Below, piece after piece: positions 1 to 7,176 of a DNA stretch of 14,099 bases (its first letter is position 1; the number at the start of each line of letters is the position of its first letter). Under the pieces are notes generated by a model, which did not search any database, was not told the origin of the DNA, and worked only from the letters and a program-made list of their open reading frames with translations. The stretch comes from Bacteroidota bacterium (GTDB lineage: Bacteria > Bacteroidota > Bacteroidia > Chitinophagales > Saprospiraceae). Location of the stretch: NCBI GenBank assembly GCA_029573365.1, contig JAKQGD010000144.1, positions 1 through 14,099 of the forward strand, given 5' to 3'. Both the position numbers and the translations under genes were made by a program.

Positions 1-59
1 GTCAGGAAAGAATAAGAATTCTCGAAGAAGAAATAGGCAGGCTCGAGGCTTTGAAGTAA
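1..59 (+). CDS. 3' end of an unidentified gene (C-terminal coiled-coil tail)
   Basis: Reading from base 3, an open frame of 18 codons ends at TAA 57-59. The peptide ends ILEEEIGRLEALK, which is charged and has heptad-like leucine and isoleucine spacing, as in a short helix or coiled coil. A perfect hairpin terminator follows about 70 bases later, which supports a real gene end here. Too little is present to name the protein. The start and main domains lie outside the window. Confidence 0.5.
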   Translation, partial: QERIRILEEEIGRLEALK

Positions 60-130
60 GGCAAGAGTCAGAGTTTTTTTCTTGGTTCGAGCCAGTTTTT
101 AAGTTACGCTATGTCCGTCAAGGACAAAAA

Positions 131-164
131 AAAAATGGCAACTCCCCCCAGAGTTGCCATTTTT
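131..164. terminator. Bidirectional hairpin terminator
   Basis: A perfect 14-base inverted repeat (131-144 and 151-164) encloses a 6-base loop, CCCCCA. The arms are AAAAATGGCAACTC and its exact complement, so each strand reads a GC-containing stem followed by a run of T. It ends the gene finishing at 59. It could also stop minus-strand transcription entering from the gap, although no minus-strand gene is evident there. Confidence 0.88.
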
Positions 165-274
165 GATCTCAAGATCCCATGAACATTTCCAAAACTTTTT
201 AGAAATCCGAAGGTCTCAATTCCGGACTTCCCTCTTATAATAACTAAAACTCAATCCTTGATTAATGGAGCATT

Positions 275-333
275 CGGTTGGCGAACCGCAGGGATGACTG
301 CCGATGGTGTCGAACAATCATCCCAGTGGTTCG
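275..333. repeat. Structured intergenic element with competing stems
   Basis: Two nested perfect stems are visible: CGAACC (282-287) with GGTTCG (328-333), and GGGATGA (291-297) with TCATCCC (318-324). They are separated by symmetrical 3-base internal loops. A third stem, CGGTT (275-279) with AACCG (284-288), uses the same left arm, so it cannot form together with the outer stem. This may be a transcribed RNA structure or a dispersed intergenic repeat. I cannot tell which, nor on which strand it acts. Confidence 0.45.
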
Positions 334-660
334 TGTTTGTTTTTAATCCCATAAACATATCCGAATTCTCTGACTGATTCTTTAACCAGCACTGGATGAT
401 AACTTTGATGTTATTCACGATACAAAAATGCAAACACTTACAGTCTTGAAAAAATACAAAAAATTGGCAAAATAACATATAAATAAATATAACATATAAA
501 TAATAGATATTCAATAGTTTAACTAATTTGTTTTTCTAAATCGTAACGTTTTGTTTTTTACCAGGTTTAACTTATTTTTTGAAGGCAGTTTTTAACTGAT
601 AAAAGAGACCCGGTGGCAGCCATATAATAAACTTTTCTCGGGTCTTAGGGTTTCATGACA

Positions 661-678
661 TAATTGATTAATTTTGCA
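661..678 (+). promoter_or_regulatory. pdhB promoter (TAnnTTTG -7 element)
   Basis: TAATTTTG at 669-676 matches the Bacteroidota -7 consensus TAnnTTTG. It lies 21 bases before the pdhB ATG, giving a leader of roughly 15 bases. No clear TTG is found at the -33 position. The surrounding 18 bases (661-678) recur exactly at 2650-2667, before the DUF3098 gene. Confidence 0.6.
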
Positions 679-697
679 CCTTCATATTTAAAAACAT

Positions 698-1684
698 ATG
701 TCCAGGATAATAACACTAAGGGAGGCATTGGGCGAGGCCATGTCAGAAGAAATGAGAAGGGACGAAAACGTTTTCCTCATGGGAGAAGAGGTGGCCGAAT
801 ACAACGGAGCCTACAAAGTAAGTAAAGGGATGCTGGATGAATTTGGCCCCAAAAGGGTCATAGACACGCCTATAGCTGAGCTGGGCTTTGCAGGTATTGG
901 AGTAGGAGCAGCCATGAATGGTCTCCGGCCTATAGTAGAATTTATGACCTGGAATTTTGCGGTACTGGCATTTGACCAGATTGTAAATAACGCAGCCAAG
1001 ACACTGTCACAATCGGCAGGTCAGTTTAAGTGCCCCATAGTTTTCAGAGGGCCATCCGGATCTGCGGGCCAGCTCGCTCAGCAACATTCACAGATGTTTG
1101 AAAGCTGGATGGCAAACATTCCCGGTGTCAAAGTCATTTCATGTATCGATCCAGCGGACGCCAAGGGACTCCTGAAATCTGCCATCAGGGATGATGATCC
1201 TGTATGTGTCATGGAGTCCGAGATCATGTATGGACTTAAAGGTGAAGTGCCTGACGGCGAATATCTAGTACCTATAGGCAAAGCTGCCGTAAGAAAGGAA
1301 GGAACAGATGTAACCATCGTATCGTTTAACAAAATGATGGAAGTCGTCAAGGAAGCAGCGACACTACTTGAAGGCGAAGGCATATCGGCAGAAGTCATAG
1401 ACCTCAGGACAATCAGGCCCCTGGATCATAAAACCATTGTGGAGTCCGTCAAGAAGACAAACAGGATAGTTGTGGTGGACGAATCATGGCCATTCTGCGG
1501 CGTGTCATCAGAAATAGCATACGAAATACAGAAATACGCCTTTGAATATCTTGATGCTCCGGTTACCAGGGTAAATTCGGCTGACACATCATTGCCTTAT
1601 GCACCGACATTCCTGGACGAATACCTGCCTACGCCTGCCAAAGTTATCAAAGCCGTCAAGGAAGTCATGTATATCAATGCCTGA
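698..1684 (+). CDS. pdhB: Pyruvate dehydrogenase E1 component, beta subunit
   Basis: This 328-residue protein has the normal length of an E1 beta subunit. With E1 alpha it forms the thiamine-diphosphate enzyme that decarboxylates pyruvate and passes the acetyl group to the E2 lipoyl domain in the cytosol. The transketolase pyrimidine-binding domain covers about residues 4-180. It includes IDTPIAELGFAG, with the family's cofactor-activating glutamate at E61, then FDQIVNNAAK and RGPSGSAGQLAQQHSQ with the conserved H130. The C-terminal transketolase domain is about 195-320 (VIDLRTIRPLD, VVVDESW). ATG 698 sits just after a good -7 element and no Shine-Dalgarno is present. E1 alpha, E2 and E3 genes are not next to it. 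A branched-chain oxoacid E1 beta is the main alternative, but the fit to pyruvate-type E1 beta is better. Confidence 0.93.
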   Translation: MSRIITLREALGEAMSEEMRRDENVFLMGEEVAEYNGAYKVSKGMLDEFGPKRVIDTPIAELGFAGIGVGAAMNGLRPIVEFMTWNFAVLAFDQIVNNAAKTLSQSAGQFKCPIVFRGPSGSAGQLAQQHSQMFESWMANIPGVKVISCIDPADAKGLLKSAIRDDDPVCVMESEIMYGLKGEVPDGEYLVPIGKAAVRKEGTDVTIVSFNKMMEVVKEAATLLEGEGISAEVIDLRTIRPLDHKTIVESVKKTNRIVVVDESWPFCGVSSEIAYEIQKYAFEYLDAPVTRVNSADTSLPYAPTFLDEYLPTPAKVIKAVKEVMYINA

Positions 1685-1742
1685 CAACAGGATCTCTCCA
1701 GGCAAAGGATAAATTCATATATGACTTTGTCTAATATATGAT

Positions 1743-1750
1743 TATCTTTG
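1743..1750 (+). promoter_or_regulatory. ftsX promoter -7 element
   Basis: TATCTTTG matches TAnnTTTG and is followed by C, as at the other promoters here. The ftsX ATG (1766) lies 15 bases downstream, so the leader would be about 10 bases. A TTTG at 1726-1729 is too close to serve as a normal -33 element. Confidence 0.5.
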
Positions 1751-1765
1751 CGAAAAATCCTGATT

Positions 1766-2605
1766 ATGGCCAGTAAAAGCAGGCCCACTCAGTTTTATGC
1801 CACTCTTTCTACAAGTATCGTCCTGGTGCTCATCTCTCTGTTTTTGTTGATATTTTTTCATTCGACAAACATCACAAACATCGTCAAAGAAAACATCAAC
1901 ATTCTGGTGGAGCTTGAAGATGATTTGCCCTCAGGACAGGTAGAGCACATTAAAACTTACATCTCCTCACTCGAAGGTGTCATGCCCGGCTCAGTCAGAT
2001 TTGTAAGCAAGGATGAAGCCATGAAAATGATGTCCCGTGACCTTAACCTCGGTGAAATGAAGGAAGACAACCCCTTTAAAGACCTTATAAGCTTCAATCT
2101 CAACAGCATGTCATATACTGACACGAGGATTGCCGAAATAAAATCGAAAACAGAGTTGGAGAAGGGCGTGATCGGCTTATATTATGAAAATGAAAGTGTG
2201 GACCTGATCCGCACAAACCTGGAAAGGGTATCACTGGCGATCCTGCTGCTTGCCCTTTGCTTTGTGGTGCTGGCTCTGGCCATCATCTTTAACACTGTTA
2301 AGCTGACTCTGTATGCAGACATGAAGCAAATCAGGACGATGAAAATGGTAGGAGCCGGACGTTCGTTTATAAAAAAACCTTACCTTCAGGATGCTTTTAC
2401 GATGACAGTCAAATCAGTGGTGGCAGTTGCGGTTATAATTGTGGCACTGTGTTTTGCAATAGTAAAGTCAGGAACCGTATTTGCTGAAATCATACAATGG
2501 AAATATGTCATCTTAACAGTGCTGATTGGTTTTGTGTCCGCCCTGGCTATACAGATGCTGACTACAAACGCCATCATTGACCGCTTCCTGAAGTCCGAAA
2601 GGTAA
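1766..2605 (+). CDS. ftsX: Cell division protein FtsX
   Basis: This 279-residue inner-membrane protein has the FtsX layout. A short cytoplasmic tail is followed by TM1 (about 14-31), a roughly 120-residue periplasmic loop (about 32-155), then TM2 (156-177), TM3 (217-234) and TM4 (247-266). The segment between TM2 and TM3 (LYADMKQIRTMKMVGAGRSFI) is the typical permease motif that contacts the FtsE ATPase. FtsEX couples ATP hydrolysis to activation of septal peptidoglycan hydrolases. ftsE is not in the window; separation of the two genes is common in this phylum. I chose ATG 1766 over the in-frame TTG at 1748, because 1748 lies inside the -7 element. The protein starts MASKSRPTQFYATLSTSIVL. It heads a run of genes continuing through truB. 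Confidence 0.88.
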   Translation: MASKSRPTQFYATLSTSIVLVLISLFLLIFFHSTNITNIVKENINILVELEDDLPSGQVEHIKTYISSLEGVMPGSVRFVSKDEAMKMMSRDLNLGEMKEDNPFKDLISFNLNSMSYTDTRIAEIKSKTELEKGVIGLYYENESVDLIRTNLERVSLAILLLALCFVVLALAIIFNTVKLTLYADMKQIRTMKMVGAGRSFIKKPYLQDAFTMTVKSVVAVAVIIVALCFAIVKSGTVFAEIIQWKYVILTVLIGFVSALAIQMLTTNAIIDRFLKSER

Positions 2606-2633
2606 TATGTTAAAAGATTATAAGTCCAATAAA

Positions 2634-2667
2634 TTGAGCCTTATTGCGTTAATTGATTAATTTTGCA
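2634..2667 (+). promoter_or_regulatory. Promoter for the DUF3098 gene
   Basis: TTG at 2634-2636 and TAATTTTG at 2658-2665 are 21 bases apart, which is suitable for a Bacteroidota -33/-7 promoter. The start codon is 20 bases after the -7 element. Bases 2650-2667 are an exact copy of 661-678 at the pdhB promoter. The gene therefore probably has its own start of transcription despite lying behind ftsX. Confidence 0.6.
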
Positions 2668-2684
2668 ACAACAATACAAAGCAC

Positions 2685-2990
2685 ATGGCTAAGAACAAAG
2701 GATATACCCGCAGGACCGAAGACGGAGAGGCATCGGCATCGGTGACTGTCAAGGAGACATCATCTCCTGAAAGGACGGGACTTCTGTTTGGGAAAAAAAA
2801 CTATACTTTTATGCTTATTGGCATAGGTTTGATTTTTCTGGGACTGATACTTATGGCAGGTGGACATATGCCTTCTCCTGATGTGTGGGACGAATCTTTG
2901 ATTTACAGCCCTGTCAGGATAACTGTGGCCCCTGTAGTGATACTTGCGGGTCTTGTTATGAATGTTTGGGCCATTTTTGTCAGGAAATAA
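2685..2990 (+). CDS. DUF3098 family membrane protein
   Basis: This 101-residue protein fits DUF3098, a small family found in Bacteroidota beside ftsX and uppP. Residues 1-34 are polar and probably cytoplasmic. FGKKNYTFMLIGIGLIFLG starts the first membrane helix (about 41-58), then comes a loop containing GGHMPSPDVWDESLIYSPVRIT. The second helix (about 78-98) is rich in Val and Ile and ends AIFVRK. No catalytic motif is visible and the function is unknown. Its place between the divisome component FtsX and the undecaprenyl-pyrophosphatase UppP suggests a role in envelope growth or division, which is inference from context only. Confidence 0.85.
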   Translation: MAKNKGYTRRTEDGEASASVTVKETSSPERTGLLFGKKNYTFMLIGIGLIFLGLILMAGGHMPSPDVWDESLIYSPVRITVAPVVILAGLVMNVWAIFVRK

Positions 2991-3016
2991 TATTTAATTA
3001 GAAGTTACATTATTTA

Positions 3017-3814
3017 ATGCAGGATATCCTTTCCGCGATTGTTTTAGGCATCGTACAAGGCCTCACAGAGTTTTTGCCCGTGAGCAGTAGTGGCCATCTG
3101 GAGCTGGCAAAATTTATCCTCGGCGAACAGTCGGTTCCATCAGAAAGCCTTATGATGACTGTAGTGCTGCATTTTGGCACAGCACTTTCCACAATATTTG
3201 TATTCAGAAAAGAAATATTGAAAATCATAAGAAACTTTTTTGCTAAAGGAGAAAATGAAGAAAAATCATTTGTATTTAAAATCATCGTCTCCATGGTTCC
3301 AGCAGCCCTCATTGGAATCATGTTTGAAAAACAGATAGAACAGATGTTTACCCAAAATATCCTTCTTGTCTGTAGCATGCTTATACTTACGGGACTATTG
3401 CTTTTTATTGCCGGAAAGGCAACCCACACAGGAAAATCTGTTACTTATACTAATGCCTTTAAGGTGGGGCTGGCTCAGGCCATAGCAATCACTCCCGGTA
3501 TAAGTCGCTCAGGGGCTACGATTTCTACTTCGGTGCTATTGGGCATCGATAGGTCCAAAGCAGCGGAATTTTCATTTCTCATGGTGGTGCCTCTCATTCT
3601 GGGAAAAATAGCCAAAGACCTTCTGGAAGGAGACTTTACGGCAGGTGATATAGAGATAGTTCCACTTGTGGCCGGTTTTGCGGCGGCTTTTCTTACAGGA
3701 GTCTTTGCTTGTCTGTGGATGATAAAACTGGTAAGAAAGGCCCAGCTTAGATATTTTGCGTGGTACTGCTTTGCGGTGGGAGGTTTAGGTATCTGGTATG
3801 CACTTTCCCACTGA
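3017..3814 (+). CDS. uppP: Undecaprenyl-diphosphatase UppP (BacA)
   Basis: This 265-residue multi-spanning membrane enzyme removes a phosphate from undecaprenyl pyrophosphate, recycling the lipid carrier for peptidoglycan and other surface polymers; the family also confers bacitracin resistance. The first motif, QGLTEFLPVSSSGH (residues 14-27), carries the (E/Q)xxxE pair as Q14 and E18 and the conserved H27. The second, PGISRSGAT (160-168), holds the catalytic-region serines and R164. Length and hydrophobic pattern are normal for the family. It starts 26 bases after the DUF3098 gene and its end overlaps truB by 17 bases, so it is almost certainly co-transcribed with them. Confidence 0.95.
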   Translation: MQDILSAIVLGIVQGLTEFLPVSSSGHLELAKFILGEQSVPSESLMMTVVLHFGTALSTIFVFRKEILKIIRNFFAKGENEEKSFVFKIIVSMVPAALIGIMFEKQIEQMFTQNILLVCSMLILTGLLLFIAGKATHTGKSVTYTNAFKVGLAQAIAITPGISRSGATISTSVLLGIDRSKAAEFSFLMVVPLILGKIAKDLLEGDFTAGDIEIVPLVAGFAAAFLTGVFACLWMIKLVRKAQLRYFAWYCFAVGGLGIWYALSH

Positions 3815-4556
3815 CAGGATAGTAAGCCGCACAGGTTTACCTTCTTTCCCTGTATTTGAGGAAGGTATGGTTATCCTTGTAGACAAGCCTTTGGAGTGGA
3901 CTTCATTTGACGTAGTCAATAAGATAAGGTTTGCCATTAGCCATGCTTTGGGTATAAAAAAAATAAAAGTTGGGCACGCCGGCACCCTCGATCCATTGGC
4001 CACGGGGCTGTTGCTCATTTGCACGGGCAAATTCACCAAACAGATCGACCTCCTGCAGGCCTGCTCCAAGACTTATTCCGGCACTTTTTATCTGGGGGCA
4101 ACGACCCCTAGTTACGACGCAGAGTCTGAGCCTGACCAGGAATTTGGCATCGAACACATTACCGACGAATTGATAGCTAAGGCTGTTGTACAACTGACAG
4201 GTGACATTATGCAGGTACCACCGGCTTATTCGGCCATTAAAATAGGAGGTAAGACGGCCTACAAACTGGCCAGGAGGGGTAAAGAACTGGAATTGGAAGC
4301 AAGGCCGGTTACCATAAGTGAATTTGCTGTAGAACGAAAATCGGCCCACGAATTTACTTTCATGGCTCACTGCAGTAAGGGAACATATGTGAGGTCACTC
4401 ATCCATGATTTGGGAAAAGCACTGGGTTCGGGTGCCTACCTTACCTCATTAAGGCGTGAAGCCATCGATATATTCCAAGCTTCAGACAGCCACACTATCG
4501 GGAGTATCACAGATTACATTAAAGAGTATGCCGGCCTTTCCAGGCAAAATGTATAA
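3798..4556 (+). CDS. truB: tRNA pseudouridine(55) synthase TruB
   Basis: This 252-residue enzyme converts U55 of the tRNA T-loop to pseudouridine. The core begins VDKPLEWTSFDVVNKIR. The catalytic motif GHAGTLDPLATGLL follows, with nucleophile D65. Further family blocks are KTYSGTFYLGATTPSYD, the VPPAYSAIKIGGKTAYKLAR segment and CSKGTYVRSLIHDLG. I used ATG 3798, 17 bases inside uppP, because a FEEG-type sequence before the VILVDKP strand is usual in Bacteroidota TruB. A later ATG at 3867 would remove that part. The overlap suggests translational coupling to uppP. No C-terminal PUA domain is evident. Confidence 0.93.
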   Translation: MHFPTDRIVSRTGLPSFPVFEEGMVILVDKPLEWTSFDVVNKIRFAISHALGIKKIKVGHAGTLDPLATGLLLICTGKFTKQIDLLQACSKTYSGTFYLGATTPSYDAESEPDQEFGIEHITDELIAKAVVQLTGDIMQVPPAYSAIKIGGKTAYKLARRGKELELEARPVTISEFAVERKSAHEFTFMAHCSKGTYVRSLIHDLGKALGSGAYLTSLRREAIDIFQASDSHTIGSITDYIKEYAGLSRQNV

Positions 4557-4781
4557 ACCTATACATAATCCGAATAAGAAATTAGCTGCGGATGATTTTC
4601 TGCTTCGCGGCACGAGGAGACTGCACCTGACTTAATCCATAGGCTTCGAGTGGTTTTAGGTGGGTAGATATTAGCTTTGTTTTATTTACACATTATGAAA
4701 TAAAATATAATAAAAATACTCATATTTAATGGTGGTTGTTTAGCTAGATTACGTTATCTTGTGATAAAATCCCCCCATAAT
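4557..4781. other. truB-folD intergenic region with hairpins
   Basis: This 225-base gap has no gene. It contains a modest hairpin (GCTGCG 4585-4590 with CGCGGC 4606-4611, one wobble pair, 15-base loop). An imperfect stem from CACCT (4624-4628) to AGGTG (4658-4662) follows. TAGCTTTG at 4672-4679 is a -7-like element. A closer but imperfect box, TATCTTG at 4755-4761, lies 20 bases before the folD ATG with TTG at 4736-4738. Neither hairpin has a T tract. folD probably has its own promoter here, but which box is used is unclear. Confidence 0.4.
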
Positions 4782-5663
4782 ATGAAACTTATAGACGGTA
4801 AGGCAGTATCAGAAGAGTTGAAGAATGCTTTAAAACAAGATGTATTGGATTACCGTAAAAAATCAGGCCGTGTGCCGCATCTTGCGGCCATATTAGTAGG
4901 AGACAATCCAGCCAGCAAGGCCTACGTAGGCAATAAGGTCAGGGCCTGTGAACAGGTGGGTTATAAATCTACCCTCGTAAAACTGGATGACAACATCACT
5001 CAGGCTCGCCTTCTCGAAGAAATTAGGAAGTTAAATGAAGACCCTGATGTTGACGGATTCATTGTCCAGCTTCCCTTACCAAAACATATAAATGAGACCG
5101 AAGTAACTCTGGCCATTGACCATAAAAAGGATGTCGATGGATTTCACCCTGTCAATTTCGGACGTATGGCCCAGGGCATGCCAGCCTTTCTTCCGGCTAC
5201 CCCATATGGGATACTTTTACTGCTGGAAAGGTACAATATCGAAACAGCCGGCAAACATGTAGTTGTTGTGGGCCGAAGCAATATCGTCGGAACTCCTATA
5301 AGTATCCTTCTATCCCGCAAGTCTAAGTCAGGCGATGCCACGGTTACCCTTGCCCACAGCCGCACCAAAAACCTGGCTGATGTAGTCAGGCTTGGAGATA
5401 TTGTAGTGGCTGCGATAGGCATTCCCGGATTTATCACTGAAGATATGATAAAGATAGGGGCTGTAGTCATCGATGTGGGAATCAACAGGGTAGAGGATGA
5501 GTCAGCACCTAAAGGATCCAGGCTGGTTGGAGATGTGGACTTTGAACCTGTGCGAGGCAAGTCTAGTTACATCACGCCTGTTCCTGGCGGGGTAGGGCCT
5601 ATGACAGTTATGGGACTTTTGCTCAATACATTTAAATCAGCAAACAAGGAGATTTACTCCTGA
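4782..5663 (+). CDS. folD: Bifunctional methylene-THF dehydrogenase / methenyl-THF cyclohydrolase FolD
   Basis: This 293-residue enzyme interconverts 5,10-methylene- and 10-formyl-tetrahydrofolate using NADP, supplying formyl groups for purines and initiator tRNA. All signature blocks are present: ASKAYVGNKVRACEQVG with Y48 and the catalytic K52, GFIVQLPLPKH (92-102), KDVDGFHP with D119, the nucleotide-binding GRSNIVGTP (164-172), and TPVPGGVGPMTV (265-276). Length is normal. An in-frame GTG at 4761 would add seven residues; ATG 4782 (MKLIDGKAVSEEL) matches the usual FolD start. prmA follows after 6 bases, so the two are very likely one transcript. Confidence 0.95.
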   Translation: MKLIDGKAVSEELKNALKQDVLDYRKKSGRVPHLAAILVGDNPASKAYVGNKVRACEQVGYKSTLVKLDDNITQARLLEEIRKLNEDPDVDGFIVQLPLPKHINETEVTLAIDHKKDVDGFHPVNFGRMAQGMPAFLPATPYGILLLLERYNIETAGKHVVVVGRSNIVGTPISILLSRKSKSGDATVTLAHSRTKNLADVVRLGDIVVAAIGIPGFITEDMIKIGAVVIDVGINRVEDESAPKGSRLVGDVDFEPVRGKSSYITPVPGGVGPMTVMGLLLNTFKSANKEIYS

Positions 5664-5669
5664 CATCAG

Positions 5670-6488
5670 ATGGAAAATTTTACATGCCTCAAGGTGGAGA
5701 GCACCGATGAAACCATTATGGCAGTGCTTTTTGGTATGGGGGCAGATTCAATATTGGAAGAAGAAGATCATTTTCTGGCATATTTCAAGACTGCAGACCT
5801 CGATGAGCCCACAAAGGAAGAAATAGCTGATATGCTTGATCAAAAGGATATCAGTTATATGTTTTTTGATGTTGAGCCCCAGAATTGGAATGAGATTTGG
5901 GAGGCTTCGTTTCAGCCGGTAACTGTAGGTAATTTTTGCAGGGTAAGGGCTGATTTTCACGTCTATCAGCCGGGCTACGAACATGATCTGGTTATAAACC
6001 CAAAAATGGCTTTTGGCACCGGCCATCACGCCACGACGTGGATGATGATAGATACTATGCAGACTATAGATTTTACTGGCAAAAGAGTATTTGACTATGG
6101 CTGTGGTACGGGCATACTCGCCATTCTGGCTTCGAGGCTTGGAGCAGGTGAGACAGACGCTATCGACATAGAACACGAAGCTTACCTTAATACGTTAGAA
6201 AATTGTCACATAAACAAAGTAGACAATGTTCAGGTCTATGAAGGAGATATAGCAACCATGCAGGGGAGGAAGTACGACATCATATTAGCCAATATCAACA
6301 GAAATGTATTGCTTGACAGCGTTCGAGAAATAAGAGTTTTGCTCAATGAAAAAGGTACAATAATCATTTCCGGAATAAGGCCGGCGGATGTGACATTGAT
6401 AGAACGGACCTATGAGGACAATGGTTTTTCCAGAGTATCCGGACAACACCTTGACGATTGGTCGTGCATCGTATTTTCAATAAGTTGA
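5670..6488 (+). CDS. prmA: Ribosomal protein L11 methyltransferase PrmA
   Basis: This 272-residue SAM-dependent methyltransferase belongs to the family that methylates ribosomal protein L11. The amino-terminal part (about 1-90) is the substrate-recognition domain, including WNEIWEASFQPV. The linker carries NPKMAFGTGHHATT (110-123). The Rossmann domain has motif I FDYGCGTGILAILASRLGA (141-159), the acidic residue of DAIDIE after strand 2, and the post-motif LANINRNVLL (206-215). All expected parts are present. It is encoded directly behind folD and ends 16 bases from the end of the convergent minus-strand gene, with no clear terminator in between. Confidence 0.93.
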   Translation: MENFTCLKVESTDETIMAVLFGMGADSILEEEDHFLAYFKTADLDEPTKEEIADMLDQKDISYMFFDVEPQNWNEIWEASFQPVTVGNFCRVRADFHVYQPGYEHDLVINPKMAFGTGHHATTWMMIDTMQTIDFTGKRVFDYGCGTGILAILASRLGAGETDAIDIEHEAYLNTLENCHINKVDNVQVYEGDIATMQGRKYDIILANINRNVLLDSVREIRVLLNEKGTIIISGIRPADVTLIERTYEDNGFSRVSGQHLDDWSCIVFSIS

Positions 6489-6504
6489 TTAATTATCAGA
6501 AATG

Positions 6505-6888
6505 TTATTCAGCTTCATCGGAAAGCCTTCTGATTCTTTTTATCAGAACTTCCTGGTCAGAAAAAAGCATCCATGAAAAATCATATACATAATTTACCAT
6601 TTTATTGGCTGAATTGAGATGATATGAGGTCACATAATGCCAGTTAAATTTTTTCTGGTCCAGCAGCGAACGGTCTACTTTTTTTTGACTACTATTTTTA
6701 CCCATGATCTCAAGTAAAGTGGATCGGTTTCTGTGTAGGATTTTATCAATGCTTCGGGCAGCATCATTTGTAACCCGTTTGAGCTTAAAATGATAGTCAG
6801 CTTTGCAAATTGGCGAGCAGAAAATTTTTGTTTCCTTGCCGGTAAACATTTTTTTGCAGAGTTTGCAGGGACGTTCAGGGTGAGTCAT
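6505..6888 (-). CDS. Small Cys4 zinc-ribbon protein, conserved hypothetical
   Basis: This 127-residue protein has two Cys pairs near the start, CKLC (8-11) and CSPIC (24-28), separated by 12 residues including FTGKETKIF. This is a compact treble-clef or ribbon zinc site, followed by a basic segment (KADYHFKLKR). The middle (RSIDKILHRNRSTLLEIMGK) is helical. The end is richer in aromatic residues (FNWHYVTSYHL, YVYDFSWMLF). The overall pattern resembles a small family of uncharacterised Bacteroidota proteins seen from memory, not by search. The function is unknown; nucleic-acid or protein binding is possible from the basic zinc module. It is alone on the minus strand, converging on prmA. A -7-like box (7009-7016) lies about 120 bases upstream. 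Confidence 0.75.
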   Translation of the reverse strand: MTHPERPCKLCKKMFTGKETKIFCSPICKADYHFKLKRVTNDAARSIDKILHRNRSTLLEIMGKNSSQKKVDRSLLDQKKFNWHYVTSYHLNSANKMVNYVYDFSWMLFSDQEVLIKRIRRLSDEAE

Positions 6889-7008
6889 AGTATAAAGTTA
6901 ATCGTTAAGACGGGAATTAAACACGTAAATTTTGAGGTCGAATAAACAAGTTTTAAGGTTTATAATCAAAGGGTAGGGGCCTCAATACATTTTGAAGGTG
7001 TAAAAATA

Positions 7009-7016
7009 CAAATTTA
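7009..7016 (-). promoter_or_regulatory. Possible -7 element for the zinc-ribbon gene
   Basis: On the minus strand this reads TAAATTTG, a full match to TAnnTTTG. It would give a leader of about 115 bases. No TTG at -33 was found, so the assignment is weak. Confidence 0.25.
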
Positions 7017-7030
7017 ATAATTAAATAGCC

Positions 7031-7057
7031 TACCGTACAGTTCCGTACTCTACGGTA
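7031..7057. repeat. Inverted repeat with nested direct repeat
   Basis: TACCGTA (7031-7037) and TACGGTA (7051-7057) are exact reverse complements 13 bases apart. CCGTAC occurs twice inside (7033-7038 and 7043-7048), and CCGTA once more in reverse orientation in the right arm. It lies upstream of the -7-like box for the zinc-ribbon gene. This could be a protein-binding site or a small hairpin; there is no T run to make it a terminator. Confidence 0.4.
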
Positions 7058-7143
7058 AAACCAGTTTAAATATTGTAAAAACCTGACTATTAATTAATTA
7101 TGTCAAAGATTGATTAGTAGTTTTGTTATTTAAATACCTGAAA

Positions 7144-7176
7144 TTTGATTATCCCCTATTCTTATGCATAACTTTG
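7144..7176 (+). promoter_or_regulatory. Well-formed promoter with no clear gene
   Basis: TTTG (7144-7147), 21 bases, then TAACTTTG (7169-7176) make the best -33/-7 match in the window. The first ATG downstream (7186) is 9 bases past the -7 element, but it opens a frame of only 19 codons ending at 7245. A second 19-codon frame (7242-7301) overlaps it by ATGA. The promoter may drive a small RNA, small peptides or nothing now. Confidence 0.45.

Larger units (their letters stand above)
165..697. other. Gene-free stretch before pdhB
   Basis: No convincing gene is present. The only long open frame is 87 codons on the minus strand (251-514). Its amino half is low-complexity and hydrophobic, and it has no recognisable domain. 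The stretch is AT-rich, especially 460-600. It contains the folded element at 275-333, a 7-base-pair inverted repeat (AGACCCG 606-612, CGGGTCT 639-645, 26-base loop) and the pdhB promoter. On the minus strand the second repeat is followed by CTTTTATC, a weak terminator-like context. On the plus strand there is no T run. Confidence 0.6.

Noticed and set aside
251..514. 87-codon open frame on the minus strand
   Set aside because: Hydrophobic low-complexity start, no domain, and it runs through the structured element at 275-333. AT-rich sequence easily gives such frames.
606..645. AGACCCG/CGGGTCT hairpin as a terminator or attenuator of pdhB
   Set aside because: It lies upstream of the pdhB promoter, has a 26-base loop and lacks a T run on the plus strand. 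It is listed only as a repeat within the gap.
1748..1765. Upstream TTG start for ftsX
   Set aside because: It lies within the TATCTTTG promoter box, so it would not be on the transcript; ATG 1766 fits better.
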